Shown here in pieces: positions 29,962 to 40,035 of a stretch of DNA of 64,000 bases. The notes beneath the pieces are model-generated. The model was not told the origin of the DNA. It made no database searches and saw only the letters and a list, made by a program, of their open reading frames with translations. Each line of letters opens with the position of its first letter. The stretch's first letter is position 1. Position numbers and translations under genes: made by a program. Source of the stretch: Arthrobacter bambusae (GTDB lineage: Bacteria > Actinomycetota > Actinomycetes > Actinomycetales > Micrococcaceae); the NCBI RefSeq assembly GCF_030812595.1, contig NZ_JAUSSZ010000008.1:124001-188000 (forward strand), in the 5' to 3' direction.

Positions 29962-31854
29962 CTATTCTACGGTCACGCTCTTGGCGAGGTTACGCGGCTG
30001 GTCCACGTCGTACCCCTTGGCCTTTGCCAACTCCGCCGCAAAAATCTGCAACGGAACGGTAGTGAGGAGCGGCATCAGAAGAGTAGGCGTCTGCGGGACG
30101 TAAAAAACGTGCTCGGCGTAAGCCCGCACCGCTTCGTCCCCCTCCTCGGCGATCACCAAGGTGCGCGCACCGCGGGCGCGGATTTCCTGGATGTTGCTGA
30201 CAACCTTCGCGTGGAGGGAATCGCGGCCGCGCGGTGACGGAACCACCACGAAGACGGGCTGCCCTTCGTCGATCAGGGCAATCGGACCGTGCTTGAGTTC
30301 ACCGGCCGCGAAACCCTCGGCGTGGATGTAGGCGATCTCCTTGAGCTTCAACGCGCCCTCAAGCGCCACGGGGAAGCCTACGTGGCGGCCCAGGAACAGC
30401 ACGGACTTCTCGTCCTTCATGCTGCGGGCGAGTTCGCGCAGGGGACCCGCGTTGTCGAGGATTTCCTGGATGTGGGCCGGGATCTTGCCAAGGTCCGCGA
30501 GGACGTCCTTGATCTGGCCGGAGAAGATGTTTCCGCGCAGCTGGGCGAGGTAGAGGCCCAGCAGGTACGCGGCCGTGATCTGGGCCAGGAAAGCCTTAGT
30601 GGAGGCGACCGCGATCTCCGGACCGGCGTGGGTGTAGAGAACGGCGTCGGATTCGCGCGGGATGGTGGAGCCATTGGTGTTGCAGATGGAGATCGTCTTG
30701 GCGCCCTGTTCGCGGGCGTAGCGGACGGCCATCAGGGTGTCCATGGTCTCGCCGGACTGGCTGATGGACACTACCAGGGTGTTGGCGTCAACGATCGGGT
30801 CGCGGTAGCGGAATTCGTGCGCGAGCTCCACCTCGGTGGGAATACGGCACCAGTTCTCGATGGCGTACTTGGCGACCATCCCGGCGTAAGCGGCCGTGCC
30901 ACAAGCCAGGACGATGATCTTGTTGACCTGTTTCAGCAGCTCGGGGTCGATCCGGAGCTCGCTCAAGGTCAGCTGGCCGTTGATGTCCGAGCGGCCGAGG
31001 AGGGTCTGGGTGACTGCGTCGGGCTGGTCGTGGATTTCCTTCTCCATGAAGGAGCTGAAGCCCCCCTTTTCCGCCGAAGCCGGGTCCCAGTCAACGTGGT
31101 ATTCCTTGCCATGGGCCGGGGCGCCGAAGAAGTCCGTGATCTCCACCGTGTCGGCTGTGATGGTGACGATCTGGTCCTGGCCAAGTTCGACGGCGCGGCG
31201 CGTGTGATCGATGAATCCGGACACGTCGGAGCCAAGGAAGTTTTCGCCTTCCCCCAGCCCTACAACCAGGGGGGAGTTCCGACGGGCGGCCACGACGACG
31301 TCGGGCCGTTCGGCATGCACGGCGAGGAGCGTGAATGCGCCCTCAAGCCGCTGGCAGGCAAGCTGCATCGCTTTGGTGAGCTTGCCGTTGGAGGAGTCCC
31401 CGTTGAGCTGGTTGCGGAAAATGTCGCCCACGAGTGCTGCCGCAACCTCGGTGTCGGTCTCGGACTCGAAAGTGACACCCTTGGCGAGGAGCTCAAGCTT
31501 GAGTTCCGCGAAGTTTTCGATGATCCCGTTGTGGATCATGGCCAAGCGTCCGCCGTCCGCCAGATGCGGATGTGCGTTCTGGTCAGTCGGCCCGCCGTGG
31601 GTAGCCCAGCGCGTGTGGCCGATGCCTGTCAAGGAGTCCGGAAGCGGGTTTTCCTCGAGCTCATTGAGCAGGTTGCTCAGCTTTCCGGACTTCTTCCGGG
31701 CTGTGATGGTGCCATCAGCGACCACCGCAACTCCGGCCGAATCATAGCCCCGGTATTCAAGCCGCCGGAGTCCTTCAAGCACGACCCCAAGAGCCGAGTG
31801 CCCGGCATCTGCCCGGCGGGATGAATTGCCAACGTAGCCTACGATTCCACACAT
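29962..31854 (-). CDS. glmS: Glutamine-fructose-6-phosphate aminotransferase GlmS
   Basis: Makes glucosamine 6-phosphate from fructose 6-phosphate and glutamine, the entry to UDP-GlcNAc. It is 630 residues. Cys2 (MCGIVGYVG) is the glutaminase nucleophile; [18 protein letters not shown] and HNGIIENF follow, then two SIS domains ([18 protein letters not shown]-like [20 protein letters not shown]), and the conserved end LAKSVTVE. Cys2 fixes the ATG at 31854. No Shine-Dalgarno is seen; a TACTCT box 7 bases upstream suggests a leaderless mRNA. Confidence 0.98.
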   Translation of the reverse strand: MCGIVGYVGNSSRRADAGHSALGVVLEGLRRLEYRGYDSAGVAVVADGTITARKKSGKLSNLLNELEENPLPDSLTGIGHTRWATHGGPTDQNAHPHLADGGRLAMIHNGIIENFAELKLELLAKGVTFESETDTEVAAALVGDIFRNQLNGDSSNGKLTKAMQLACQRLEGAFTLLAVHAERPDVVVAARRNSPLVVGLGEGENFLGSDVSGFIDHTRRAVELGQDQIVTITADTVEITDFFGAPAHGKEYHVDWDPASAEKGGFSSFMEKEIHDQPDAVTQTLLGRSDINGQLTLSELRIDPELLKQVNKIIVLACGTAAYAGMVAKYAIENWCRIPTEVELAHEFRYRDPIVDANTLVVSISQSGETMDTLMAVRYAREQGAKTISICNTNGSTIPRESDAVLYTHAGPEIAVASTKAFLAQITAAYLLGLYLAQLRGNIFSGQIKDVLADLGKIPAHIQEILDNAGPLRELARSMKDEKSVLFLGRHVGFPVALEGALKLKEIAYIHAEGFAAGELKHGPIALIDEGQPVFVVVPSPRGRDSLHAKVVSNIQEIRARGARTLVIAEEGDEAVRAYAEHVFYVPQTPTLLMPLLTTVPLQIFAAELAKAKGYDVDQPRNLAKSVTVE

Positions 31855-31861
31855 GCCTACA

Positions 31862-31867
31862 AGAGTA
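31862..31867 (-). promoter_or_regulatory. -10 element of a probably leaderless glmS promoter
   Basis: TACTCT on the minus strand with exactly 7 bases to the glmS ATG (TAnnnT rule). No good -35 and no ribosome-binding site are visible. Confidence 0.5.
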
Positions 31868-32032
31868 GCGGGTGCCCCGCGAAACGGACGTAGGATATCC
31901 GGCCCCAGTAGCGTGCCAGGCCGCGGAATATGCCGGTTCGCACACCTTCCCCGGAGAGCATGCTCACATTAATTTTTCCCGCTGTTCATGCAGTATTTCC
32001 GGATCAGCCGGCAGGGGTGCAGAATCTCTATA

Positions 32033-32998
32033 GTGACTTTGCAACGCAATGAAGCGAACGGCGACAGCTCCTCTCCGTTCGTGGAACTGGACAGGCAGAC
32101 GTGGTCCCGGCTGGGTGCACAGATGGAGCAGCCCCTCAACGAAGAGGACATCATCCGGCTTCGCGGCCTTGGCGATCCCTTGGACATGAAGGAAATCCGC
32201 GAGGTCTACCTTCCGCTGTCCCGCTTGTTGCATCTCTACGTCCAGGCATCACAGCAGCTCCACGCAACCACAACCACCTTCCTTGGCGAGCAGACCCAGC
32301 GCACGCCCTTCGTGATCGGCGTAGCAGGCTCGGTGGCGGTCGGCAAATCCACTATTGCCCGCGTGCTGCGCGAAATGCTCCGGCGATGGCCCGGCACCCC
32401 GAACGTCGAACTCATCACCACCGACGGGTTCTTGTATCCCCTCGCCGAGCTGAAGCGCCGGCATTTGCTTGAACGCAAGGGCTTTCCGGAGTCCTACGAC
32501 CGCCGGGCCTTACTTCGATTCGTGAGTGCGATCAAGGGCGGCGCCGAAGAGGTCCGCGCGCCTTGGTATTCGCACGTCACCTACGACATCGTCCCGGACA
32601 AGGAAGTGGTGGTCCGGCGGCCTGACGTCCTCATCGTCGAGGGCCTCAACGTGCTGGCACCTGCACGTCCCCGGCAGGACGGCAGGCAAGGCCTGGCCCT
32701 GAGCGACTTCTTTGATTTCTCCATCTACGTTGACGCCAAGACTTCATACATCGAAGACTGGTACGTGGACCGTTTCCGTAAGCTTCGAAACACGGCCTTC
32801 GCCCAGCCCGAATCCTACTTCCACCGTTACGCGACGCTCTCGGATGCCGAGGCGGAAGCCACTGCGCGGGGCATTTGGAAGCGCATCAACGAGCCCAACC
32901 TTGAGGAAAACGTGCTTCCCACCCGCGGGAGGGCCCAACTTGTCCTCACCAAGGATGCCGACCATTCCATCCGCCGAATGCTCCTCCGAAAGGTCTAG
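32033..32998 (+). CDS. coaA: Pantothenate kinase, type I
   Basis: Phosphorylates pantothenate, the first step of CoA synthesis. The protein has 321 residues. The P-loop is [17 protein letters not shown], followed by [23 protein letters not shown] and [10 protein letters not shown], all typical of the bacterial CoaA family. The GTG at 32033 (then [15 protein letters not shown]) gives the family length. It has no clear ribosome-binding site; an ATG at 31988 is the alternative. Confidence 0.95.
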   Translation: MTLQRNEANGDSSSPFVELDRQTWSRLGAQMEQPLNEEDIIRLRGLGDPLDMKEIREVYLPLSRLLHLYVQASQQLHATTTTFLGEQTQRTPFVIGVAGSVAVGKSTIARVLREMLRRWPGTPNVELITTDGFLYPLAELKRRHLLERKGFPESYDRRALLRFVSAIKGGAEEVRAPWYSHVTYDIVPDKEVVVRRPDVLIVEGLNVLAPARPRQDGRQGLALSDFFDFSIYVDAKTSYIEDWYVDRFRKLRNTAFAQPESYFHRYATLSDAEAEATARGIWKRINEPNLEENVLPTRGRAQLVLTKDADHSIRRMLLRKV

Positions 32999-33003
32999 CA
33001 GGG

Positions 33004-33858
33004 ATGTGCTACAACCGCGCCCCCAGCCGAAGGTCGTTCGCGACGCTACTCGCGGCAGGCGCGGGAATGACGGCCTTGGCGGCCTGCACCCCCGATAACC
33101 GGCTCGCCTCGCCCACGGCCGCACCGTCCGCCTCGGGTCTCCCGACGCCGACGCCGACAATGGCGACCACGACGGCGGTGCCGTCCGCAGCAAGCGACCC
33201 TCCGCCGTCGAGCGCGCCGCCGTCGAAAGCCCCGCCGTCAGGCGTTCTGTCCCAACAGTTTTCCCTGAGTGATCCCACGAGCCGGTGGGTTATCGTCAAC
33301 AAGCACCGGCCACTGACCCCCTTGGAGTTTGTGCCTCCCGACTTGGTACAGCCTCGCGTGCAACTCGCGGTCAGCGGAGAGGCGTCCATGCTCAACAGCA
33401 CCACCGCCGGGGCGGCCGAAAAGCTCTTTGCGGCAGCCGCCTCGGCTGGCGTCACGATGACTTTGGCCTCCGGTTACCGTTCCTTTCAGACCCAAACCGC
33501 CACGTACAACGGCTACGTGGACACGCGCGGCCAGGCATCGGCGGACACAGCCTCCGCCCGTCCCGGCTTCTCGGAACACCAGACCGGCTGGGCTTTCGAT
33601 ATCGGCGACGGCGGCGGGGCGTGCAGCTTCGAGCCCTGCTTCGCTGATCAGCCGGCCGCCGTTTGGGCCAAGGCCAACGCGTACAAGTACGGCTTTGTTG
33701 TGAGATACCCGTGGATGCTCAATGAAATTACCGGCTACTACTATGAGCCGTGGCATTTGCGATATATCGGGGTCGAGGCCGCCACGGACATGGCCAAGCG
33801 AGGCATCGGGACGCTCGAGGAGTACTTTGGCCTGGAAGCCGCACCGGGCTATCCCTAG
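33004..33858 (+). CDS. VanY-type D-alanyl-D-alanine carboxypeptidase lipoprotein
   Basis: A 284-residue exported metallopeptidase that trims peptidoglycan stem peptides. The N-terminus has RRSFATLLAAGAGMTALAAC with a lipobox LAAC; the twin Arg suggests possible Tat export. A Pro/Ser/Ala-rich linker (about 35-80) precedes the catalytic domain. Zinc ligands lie in SEHQTGWAFDIGD (His and Asp) and EPWHLRYIG (His), with SGYRSFQTQ upstream. It starts five bases after coaA, so the two may be co-transcribed. Confidence 0.92.
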   Translation: MCYNRAPSRRSFATLLAAGAGMTALAACTPDNRLASPTAAPSASGLPTPTPTMATTTAVPSAASDPPPSSAPPSKAPPSGVLSQQFSLSDPTSRWVIVNKHRPLTPLEFVPPDLVQPRVQLAVSGEASMLNSTTAGAAEKLFAAAASAGVTMTLASGYRSFQTQTATYNGYVDTRGQASADTASARPGFSEHQTGWAFDIGDGGGACSFEPCFADQPAAVWAKANAYKYGFVVRYPWMLNEITGYYYEPWHLRYIGVEAATDMAKRGIGTLEEYFGLEAAPGYP

Positions 33859-33960
33859 CCGCTGACTACTATCAGCAGACGCTTGGACAACTGCGGCCCG
33901 CCTCCTTGCAGAGACGGGCCACACTTATAGGGTCTTTTGCGGCGTTCGGAGGCGTTCGGA

Positions 33961-35325
33961 CTAGAGCGCCAGCTCGCGAGGAATGGCGAGACGCTCTTCG
34001 ACGACGCCGGCGAGTTCCGTGCATATGCGGGTGGCGGTTTCCATGTCCGCCGCCTCCACCATCACCCGCACGAGCGCTTCGGTGCCCGAGGGACGCAGGA
34101 GCACCCGGCCAGTGTCGCCAAGTTCGAGTTCTGCTGCAGCCACCGCGGCAGCGACGCCTTCGTCCGTGGCCGCGCGCGATTTGTCCACGCCCTTGACGTT
34201 GATCATCAGCTGGGGCAGCTTGGTCATGGCACGGGCGAGGTCTTGGAGGGTTCGGCCGGTGCCGGCCACCTGGGCGGCGAGCTGCAGGCCTGTCAGGACG
34301 CCGTCGCCGGTGGTGGCGTAGTCGGAGAAAATCACATGGCCCGACTGTTCTCCACCAAGGCTGAAGCCGCCCTCGCGCATTGCCTCCAGAACGTACCGGT
34401 CCCCCACAGCCGTCTCACGGAGGGTGATTCCAGCGTCACGCAATGCGATCTTGAGTCCGAGGTTGCTCATCACGGTGGCGACCAGGACGTCGTCCTTCAG
34501 CTTTCCGGATTTCTTCAACGCGAGGGCCAGGATCGCCATGATCTGGTCACCGTCAACCTCGTTCCCCTCATGGTCCACGGCAAGGCAGCGGTCGGCGTCG
34601 CCGTCGTGGGCAATGCCGAAGTCAGCGCCGTGCTTGACGACCGCCTCCTTGAGTTGGCCAAGGTGGGTGGATCCGACGCCATCATTGATGTTCAGGCCGT
34701 CGGGTTCCGCGCCGATCACCACGACTTCGGCGCCAGCGCTGGCGAAGACCTGCGGGGAACAGCCACTGGCCGCGCCGTGGGCGCAGTCCAGCACGACCTT
34801 GAGGCCTTCGAGGCGGTGCGGCAGGGTGCCGAGCAGGTGGACGATGTAGCGGTCCTCAGCGTCAGAGAAGCGCTGGATGCGACCGACGTCTCCGGCCACG
34901 GGGCGTGAAGGCTCCTTGCCGAGCTGGGCCTCGATCGCGTCCTCTACCTCGTCCGGGAGCTTCTGGCCGCCGCGGGCAAAGAACTTGATGCCGTTGTCCG
35001 GTGCCGGGTTGTGAGAGGCCGAGATCATGACCCCGAAATCAGCATTGAGGTCGGCAATGAGGTAGGCCGCTGCAGGAGTGGGCAGCACACCGGCGTCGTA
35101 CACGTCGATGCCGGAGCTCGAAAGCCCGGCTTCCACAGCTGCGGCGATAAACTCCCCGCTGGCACGCGGATCCCGGGCGACCACGGCACGGGGCCGCGCT
35201 CCGTCGGCCGCACGCTCGTGGCCAAGGACCACCGCGGCAGCTTGGGCCAACTGAAGAGCAAGCTCCGCGGTGAGCAATCCATTGGCGAGACCACGCACGC
35301 CATCTGTTCCAAATAATCTAGCCAT
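33961..35325 (-). CDS. glmM: Phosphoglucosamine mutase GlmM
   Basis: Converts glucosamine 6-phosphate to glucosamine 1-phosphate for UDP-GlcNAc. It starts [15 protein letters not shown]. The phosphoserine loop is [15 protein letters not shown], the Mg loop is [12 protein letters not shown], and the sugar-binding loop is [11 protein letters not shown]. It has 454 residues. The ATG at 35325 follows GGGA by five bases; the open frame continues upstream without conserved sequence. Together with glmS it supplies peptidoglycan and mycothiol precursors. Confidence 0.97.
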   Translation of the reverse strand: MARLFGTDGVRGLANGLLTAELALQLAQAAAVVLGHERAADGARPRAVVARDPRASGEFIAAAVEAGLSSSGIDVYDAGVLPTPAAAYLIADLNADFGVMISASHNPAPDNGIKFFARGGQKLPDEVEDAIEAQLGKEPSRPVAGDVGRIQRFSDAEDRYIVHLLGTLPHRLEGLKVVLDCAHGAASGCSPQVFASAGAEVVVIGAEPDGLNINDGVGSTHLGQLKEAVVKHGADFGIAHDGDADRCLAVDHEGNEVDGDQIMAILALALKKSGKLKDDVLVATVMSNLGLKIALRDAGITLRETAVGDRYVLEAMREGGFSLGGEQSGHVIFSDYATTGDGVLTGLQLAAQVAGTGRTLQDLARAMTKLPQLMINVKGVDKSRAATDEGVAAAVAAAELELGDTGRVLLRPSGTEALVRVMVEAADMETATRICTELAGVVEERLAIPRELAL

Positions 35326-35411
35326 CGCGTCCCAGTCTAGACGACGGCTCCAGGGGTCCAAGGGCACCAGCGCCACCGGGCCCCGCATACTCCAACAGTC
35401 GCGCCATCGCA

Positions 35412-35450
35412 AGAGTGGAACCACTTGACTTGCGCTTTTTGCTCCACTCT
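35412..35450. promoter_or_regulatory. Inverted repeat (putative operator) over the glycosyltransferase promoter
   Basis: AGAGTGGA (35412-35419) and TCCACTCT (35443-35450) are perfect 8-bp complements. The left arm lies just upstream of the -35 and the right arm overlaps the -10 of the promoter at 35425-35453. Confidence 0.5.
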
Positions 35451-35453
35451 AGT
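35425..35453 (+). promoter_or_regulatory. Promoter of the GT2-GtrA / GT39 operon
   Basis: TTGACT, 17-base spacer, TCTAGT; five of six and four of six consensus matches. The expected start is near 35460, giving a leader of about 25 bases before the ATG at 35486. Confidence 0.65.
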
Positions 35454-35485
35454 AATGGCCCTTAACGAGTATCTACGATTACCGC

Positions 35486-36715
35486 ATGACACCTAGCTCT
35501 GGGGGCTTGGCGCTCGAAATAATCGTCCCCGTTTTCAACGAGTCCGCCATACTCGAAAGAAGCATTAACCGGCTTGCCGACTATTTGTCGCGGGAATTGT
35601 TGTATAGCTGGAAAATCACAATTGCCGACAACGCGAGCACGGACGCGACCGGAGCAATTTCGCGCAAGCTTGCTGACGAAGTTCCAAATGTCAGTTATCG
35701 GCGCCTTGAGACTAAAGGGCGGGGCTTCGCGCTCCGCGACGCCTGGACATCGTCAGACGCCAAAGTCCTGGCTTACGTGGACGTAGACCTCTCAACCGAT
35801 TTGGCCGCGCTGCCGCCGCTCATCGCTCCCCTGCTTTCCGGACACTCGGATGTCAGCATCGGCACCCGGCTTGGCCGGACTTCCAGGGTAGTCAGGGGTG
35901 CCAAACGGGAATTCATCTCCCGGAGCTATAACCTGCTTCTCAAGCGGACCATGCAGGTGCAGTTTTCCGATGCGCAATGTGGTTTCAAGGCAGTCAGGGC
36001 GGAAGTCGCGCATCGGTTGCTGCCGTATGTGAAGGACAACTGCTGGTTCTTTGATACTGAGCTGTTGATCTTGGCGGAGCGGGCAGGGCTGCGTATCCAC
36101 GAGATTCCGGTCGACTGGATCGACGATCCAGATAGCAGCGTGGATATCCGCCAAACGGCCGTTGACGATATCAGGGGTCTTGTACGCGTCGCTGGTTCCA
36201 TGATGAAGGGTAATATCCCGCTGCAAGCCATATATGCGGAGCTGGGTCGCGGACCTATCGCCGCGCCAACGCGTCCCAGTTTCTTCGGCCAAGTGGTGCG
36301 TTTCGGAATCGTCGGCGCGTTCTCCACACTCGCTTTCGCTTTGCTCTATCTGCTATTCCAGGGGCCGTTTGGGCCACAGCAGGGAAACTTTCTGGCCTTA
36401 TTAATAACGGCCATCGCGAACACGGCTGCCAACCGTCGCTTCACCTTCAGAATCCATGGACCCGAACGGCAGTTCACGCAACAGTTTCAAGGCCTGGTAG
36501 TTTTCTTGGTCGCCTGGTGCATCACTTCTTCTTCCCTTCTTCTACTGCATGCCATCCACCCGGACGCATCGCCCAGTGCTGAGCTGTTTGTCCTGACTTG
36601 TGCAAATATCTTCGCCACTCTGGTGCGCTTCGCCTTGCTCCGCATCTGGGTCTTCCGGGTGCGGAGGTCAGAGGAACGGCGCACAGTGGCCACTATTAAG
36701 CAGCTGGCAATGTGA
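35486..36715 (+). CDS. Family-2 glycosyltransferase fused to a GtrA-like membrane domain
   Basis: A 409-residue protein. The N-terminal DPM-synthase-like GT2 domain has IIVPVFNESAILERS, the sugar-nucleotide region ADNASTDATG, the metal-binding VDVDLSTD and DAQCGFKAVR. The C-terminal about 130 residues form four hydrophobic helices typical of GtrA (VVRFGIVGAFSTLAFALLYL, then NTAANRRFTF). Such fusions charge a polyprenyl phosphate with a sugar and help carry it across the membrane. It is coupled to the next gene by a 4-base GTGA overlap. Base composition looks more AT-rich than the neighbouring core genes. Confidence 0.9.
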   Translation: MTPSSGGLALEIIVPVFNESAILERSINRLADYLSRELLYSWKITIADNASTDATGAISRKLADEVPNVSYRRLETKGRGFALRDAWTSSDAKVLAYVDVDLSTDLAALPPLIAPLLSGHSDVSIGTRLGRTSRVVRGAKREFISRSYNLLLKRTMQVQFSDAQCGFKAVRAEVAHRLLPYVKDNCWFFDTELLILAERAGLRIHEIPVDWIDDPDSSVDIRQTAVDDIRGLVRVAGSMMKGNIPLQAIYAELGRGPIAAPTRPSFFGQVVRFGIVGAFSTLAFALLYLLFQGPFGPQQGNFLALLITAIANTAANRRFTFRIHGPERQFTQQFQGLVVFLVAWCITSSSLLLLHAIHPDASPSAELFVLTCANIFATLVRFALLRIWVFRVRRSEERRTVATIKQLAM

Positions 36716-38640
36716 GCAACAAAACCAGCCGACTTCCCGGCCAAGCAGCCCCGGGCACCGTCATCGGAGGCCGTTCCCCAGCCATTCGGAAGTGGCTTCG
36801 TGGGAATCCCCTGGATCCGAGCTGGCAGCGGCCAGCCCTATTGGCCCTTCTTGCTCTGACGTCGCTCCTCTACGTGTGGGGACTCGATCGAAACGGCTGG
36901 GCAAACTCCTACTACTCGGCCGCCGCCATGGCCGGCTCGGAAGATTGGACGGCGTTCTTCTACGGTTCCTCGGACCCGGGCAATGCAATAACCGTTGACA
37001 AGCCACCGATGTCCTTATGGATCATGTCGCTTTCAGTGCGGATTTTCGGACTCAACCCATGGAGCATCCTCCTCCCGCAAGCCCTGATGGGTGTACTCAG
37101 CGTCTATCTGCTCTATCGGATGGTGCAGAAGCGGACCGACCCAGCAACTGGCCTGCTTGCAGGGCTTTTCTTCGCGGTTACCCCGGTGGCCACCGTCATG
37201 TTCCGTTACAACAACCCGGATGCGCTGCTGACCCTACTCATGATCGGGGCAGCCTACGCCACCCTTGAGGCGATTGACCAAGGGAAGCTGCGCTGGCTGC
37301 TCGCCGCCGGTGCTTGTGTGGGGGCCGGGTTCCTCACGAAACAGCTTCAAGTTGCGCTCATCCTCCCGGCGATTGCACTCGCATACCTTGTCTTCGCCCG
37401 GGTCTCCGTTCTTTCGAGGTTGCTCCACCTGGGTGCAGCGCTGCTCGCCGCGGCCGCGGCATCGGGCTGGTGGTTCATGATCGCCCAGCTGGGCGATCCT
37501 GCCCGGAGACCATTCATAGGCGGTTCCCGATCCAACAGCATTTGGGAATTGACGCTGGGATACAACGGGCTGGACCGGCTGACCGGTACGGATGCCAGCC
37601 ACGAGTTATCTGGTCCTGGCGCGGATCTCTACCAGAAGCTTGATCCCGGGATCGGGCGCTTTCTCGAACCGCAGTTCTCAGCGCAGTTCGCATGGTTTCT
37701 CCCCCTGGGGGTTGCTGGAGTCGGCATCGCTATCCTGTTTCTCTTCCGACGCAACGCCAGGCCAGCGCAGCGTTGCTTCTTAGTGCTCTGCGCTGCGTGG
37801 TTTGTTTGTTCGGGCACGGTCCTCGCCATGATGACAGGCATCGTCCATCCCTACTATGCGATCACGACCGTACCGTCGCTCAGTTGCCTAGCCGCGTTTG
37901 CGGCAACATATCTGGTGCGCCGCTTGGCACGCAGATCAGTTCGGCTGCCCTCTGGTCTCGTGTTGGCTACCTGCCTGATCTTGTCGTATGTAACGGTATC
38001 CCGGTCCGTCTCGGAATTCCCTTGGCTGCCCCCGGTGTTGTTGAGCGCAGGGAGCCTGGCAGTCGCCATCGTGTTGCTTCCACCCGTCAAAAAGCAACGT
38101 CAGGCAATGCCCGTTCTACTCATCGGAGCCTCGATTCTGTTGGGTCCGGCGATCTGGTCGGTGAACACTGTGCTAAGTCCCCACGTCGGAGCAGGAGTTG
38201 TCGCCGGGCCCAGCACCTTGGGCATTCGATCGGACAATCCTGATCGAGCTCAGTTGCCGCCCGGGACTCCGGCGTCGTTCACCGCGGTCATGTTCGGTGA
38301 CCTACCTCCTCAAGGAGTCCTGGGGCGGATCAAGGCGAGCCCTGCATCAGTGCGGTGGGCAGCAGCAGCCGTCGGCTCGGAGACTGCCGCCAACTACCAG
38401 TTGGAAAGCTCGAAGCCGGTTTTGGCAGTGGGTGGTTTCGACGGCACGGATCCCTTCCCGACGCTGGAACAATTCCAGACGATGGTCCATCAAGGGAGTG
38501 TCGGATCGTTTGTGATCCAGAACCTTCCGCCCTTGACGGTCGAGGGGCGCGGGGAATCCGCGCGCATTGTTCAATGGGTCGAAAACAACTTCCGGCCCGA
38601 AATAGTCGACGGAGCGACTGTCTACAGCCTCGCCCATTAG
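36712..38640 (+). CDS. Family-39 (ArnT/PMT-like) membrane glycosyltransferase
   Basis: A 642-residue integral membrane enzyme that probably uses a polyprenyl-phosphate sugar made by the upstream GT2 protein. It has an N-terminal WGLDRNGWANSYYSAAAMAG loop segment, DKPPMSLWIM (the acidic-residue loop of this family), many hydrophobic helices, and a soluble C-terminal domain of about 150 residues. The GTG at 36712 overlaps the previous stop. The acceptor (protein or cell-wall glycan) is unknown. Confidence 0.88.
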   Translation: MSNKTSRLPGQAAPGTVIGGRSPAIRKWLRGNPLDPSWQRPALLALLALTSLLYVWGLDRNGWANSYYSAAAMAGSEDWTAFFYGSSDPGNAITVDKPPMSLWIMSLSVRIFGLNPWSILLPQALMGVLSVYLLYRMVQKRTDPATGLLAGLFFAVTPVATVMFRYNNPDALLTLLMIGAAYATLEAIDQGKLRWLLAAGACVGAGFLTKQLQVALILPAIALAYLVFARVSVLSRLLHLGAALLAAAAASGWWFMIAQLGDPARRPFIGGSRSNSIWELTLGYNGLDRLTGTDASHELSGPGADLYQKLDPGIGRFLEPQFSAQFAWFLPLGVAGVGIAILFLFRRNARPAQRCFLVLCAAWFVCSGTVLAMMTGIVHPYYAITTVPSLSCLAAFAATYLVRRLARRSVRLPSGLVLATCLILSYVTVSRSVSEFPWLPPVLLSAGSLAVAIVLLPPVKKQRQAMPVLLIGASILLGPAIWSVNTVLSPHVGAGVVAGPSTLGIRSDNPDRAQLPPGTPASFTAVMFGDLPPQGVLGRIKASPASVRWAAAAVGSETAANYQLESSKPVLAVGGFDGTDPFPTLEQFQTMVHQGSVGSFVIQNLPPLTVEGRGESARIVQWVENNFRPEIVDGATVYSLAH

Positions 38641-38663
38641 TTCATCGACTAGGCCCAAATACG

Positions 38664-38714
38664 ACGATAGCCCGCCCCGCCAAACGGCGGAACGGGCTAT
38701 CGTGCAAGCATTTT
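38664..38714. terminator. Bidirectional terminator between the GT39 gene and rpsI
   Basis: An 11-bp perfect stem ACGATAGCCCG/CGGGCTATCGT with an inner CCGCC/GGCGG stem. A T5 run at 38710-38714 follows on the + strand. It serves the convergent GT39 gene and probably rpsI. Confidence 0.85.
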
Positions 38715-38771
38715 TAGCGCTTGTGGATCCGAGCGATAAAGAGCGCCGAGTAGGCGCATTTTTAGCGCTTG
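38708..38771. repeat. 16-bp direct repeat copying the end of rpsI
   Basis: GCATTTTTAGCGCTTG occurs at 38708-38723 and 38756-38771. The second copy includes the last two codons and stop of rpsI (AAG CGC TAA on the minus strand); the first is a spare copy 48 bp downstream. Confidence 0.85.
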
Positions 38772-39271
38772 GAGTACTGCTGAGCCTTGCGGGCCTTCTT
38801 GAGACCAGCCTTCTTACGCTCGATGACGCGGGCGTCACGGCGCAGGAAGCCGGCCTTCTTCAGGGTGGCGCGGTTGTTCTCGGCGTCGATCTCGTTCAGC
38901 GAACGGGCAACGCCGAGGCGCAGCGCACCGGCCTGACCGGAAATTCCACCACCGTGGATGCGTGCGAAGACGTCGTACGCGCCTTCAAGATCAAGGATCT
39001 TGAAGGGCTCGTTGACGTCCTGCTGGTGCAGCTTGTTCGGGAAGTAGTTGGCCAGCTCGCGGCCGTTGATGATCCACTTGCCGGTGCCGGGCACAACGCG
39101 AACACGCGCAACGGCTTCTTTACGACGGCCAACTGCGGCGCCGGCGACTGTCAGTGCCGGGCGGTCCTTCTTGGGCGCTTCTGCTTCCGCAGGACCGCTC
39201 TCCGAGGTGTAGCTGGTCAGGTTTTCCTCAGCCTCGACGGCCTCGGTGGTCAGTTCTTCGTTCTGAGCCAC
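38762..39271 (-). CDS. rpsI: 30S ribosomal protein uS9
   Basis: A 169-residue protein with the uS9 core from [18 protein letters not shown] to the conserved end YSKR, which reaches the P-site tRNA. An acidic N-terminal extension of about 40 residues ([14 protein letters not shown]...) precedes the core and is common in Micrococcaceae. It follows rplM by 36 bases in the usual rplM-rpsI operon. Confidence 0.98.
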   Translation of the reverse strand: MAQNEELTTEAVEAEENLTSYTSESGPAEAEAPKKDRPALTVAGAAVGRRKEAVARVRVVPGTGKWIINGRELANYFPNKLHQQDVNEPFKILDLEGAYDVFARIHGGGISGQAGALRLGVARSLNEIDAENNRATLKKAGFLRRDARVIERKKAGLKKARKAQQYSKR

Positions 39272-39307
39272 GATTCTCCTTGATTAAAAGTTGGTTGGTG
39301 GCCAGGA

Positions 39308-39751
39308 CTACTGGGCGACCTGGGTGATTTCGAAAGTCTTGGGCTGCTGGGCTGCGTGGGGGTGTTCTGCACCACGGTAGACCTTGAGCTTGCCCAGCTG
39401 CTGTGCAGCGAGGGAGTTCTTCGGGAGCATGCCCTTGATGGCCTTCTCCACGGCGCGGACCGGGTTGGATTCCAGCAGCTCCGCGTAGTTCACGGAGGTC
39501 AAGCCGCCCGGGTAGCCGGAGTGGCGGTATGCGCGCTTCTGCTCCAGCTTGGCGCCGGTCAGGGCAACCTTTTCAGCGTTGATGATAATGACGAAGTCGC
39601 CCATGTCCATGTGGGACGCATAGGTCGGCTTGTGCTTTCCGCGCAGCAGTGTTGCGGTCTGGCTGGCAAGACGACCAAGGACAACATCGGTGGCGTCAAT
39701 GACGTGCCACTGGCGGTTGATATCGCCGGGCTTCGGGGTGTACGTACGCAC
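39308..39751 (-). CDS. rplM: 50S ribosomal protein uL13
   Basis: A 147-residue protein with family motifs [38 protein letters not shown] and [14 protein letters not shown]. It starts with GTG at 39751, GAGG 8 bases upstream. The leader is about 200 bases long if the promoter at 39960-39988 is correct, and could hold an autoregulatory structure. Confidence 0.98.
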   Translation of the reverse strand: MRTYTPKPGDINRQWHVIDATDVVLGRLASQTATLLRGKHKPTYASHMDMGDFVIIINAEKVALTGAKLEQKRAYRHSGYPGGLTSVNYAELLESNPVRAVEKAIKGMLPKNSLAAQQLGKLKVYRGAEHPHAAQQPKTFEITQVAQ

Positions 39752-39787
39752 GGTTTTGCCTCGTTCTTGTTCTGGCGTTCATGTTTT

Positions 39788-39813
39788 AGGCGGCACGCTT
39801 GAAGCGTGTGCCT
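39788..39813 (-). other. Hairpin in the rplM leader
   Basis: The + strand reads AGGCGGCACGCTTGAAGCGT followed by GTGCCT, giving a GGCACGCTT/AAGCGTGTGCC stem. It ends 37 bases before the rplM start and may be a uL13 autoregulatory or stabilising element. Confidence 0.45.
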
Positions 39814-39959
39814 ACTAGGTATGCGCTACCGGAGCAGAGGTGAGGACTCTATGTACCAGTCATCCCGAGGTCCCGATATGCCCGTCGAGTTAACGATCCT
39901 GCAACTGGATCCCCAAGCGGGCATGTGTCATCGAGATAGGACACGCACAACGACTATCA

Positions 39960-39988
39960 ACAATAGCGGCAAGCAGCGTCAGGGTCAA
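39960..39988 (-). promoter_or_regulatory. rplM-rpsI promoter
   Basis: On the minus strand TTGACC, 17-base spacer, TATTGT. Both boxes match five of six consensus bases, among the best promoters in the window. Confidence 0.75.
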
Positions 39989-40035
39989 AATAGGGTTGGA
40001 CAACTGAGACCCATTCCGAGCCGCTTGGAGATGCC

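Noticed and set aside
30289..31824. 511-codon open frame on the + strand
   Set aside because: Antisense shadow of glmS.
32029..32034. TATAGT as the coaA -10 element
   Set aside because: It overlaps the chosen GTG start, and there is no supporting -35; the start would then fall inside the gene.
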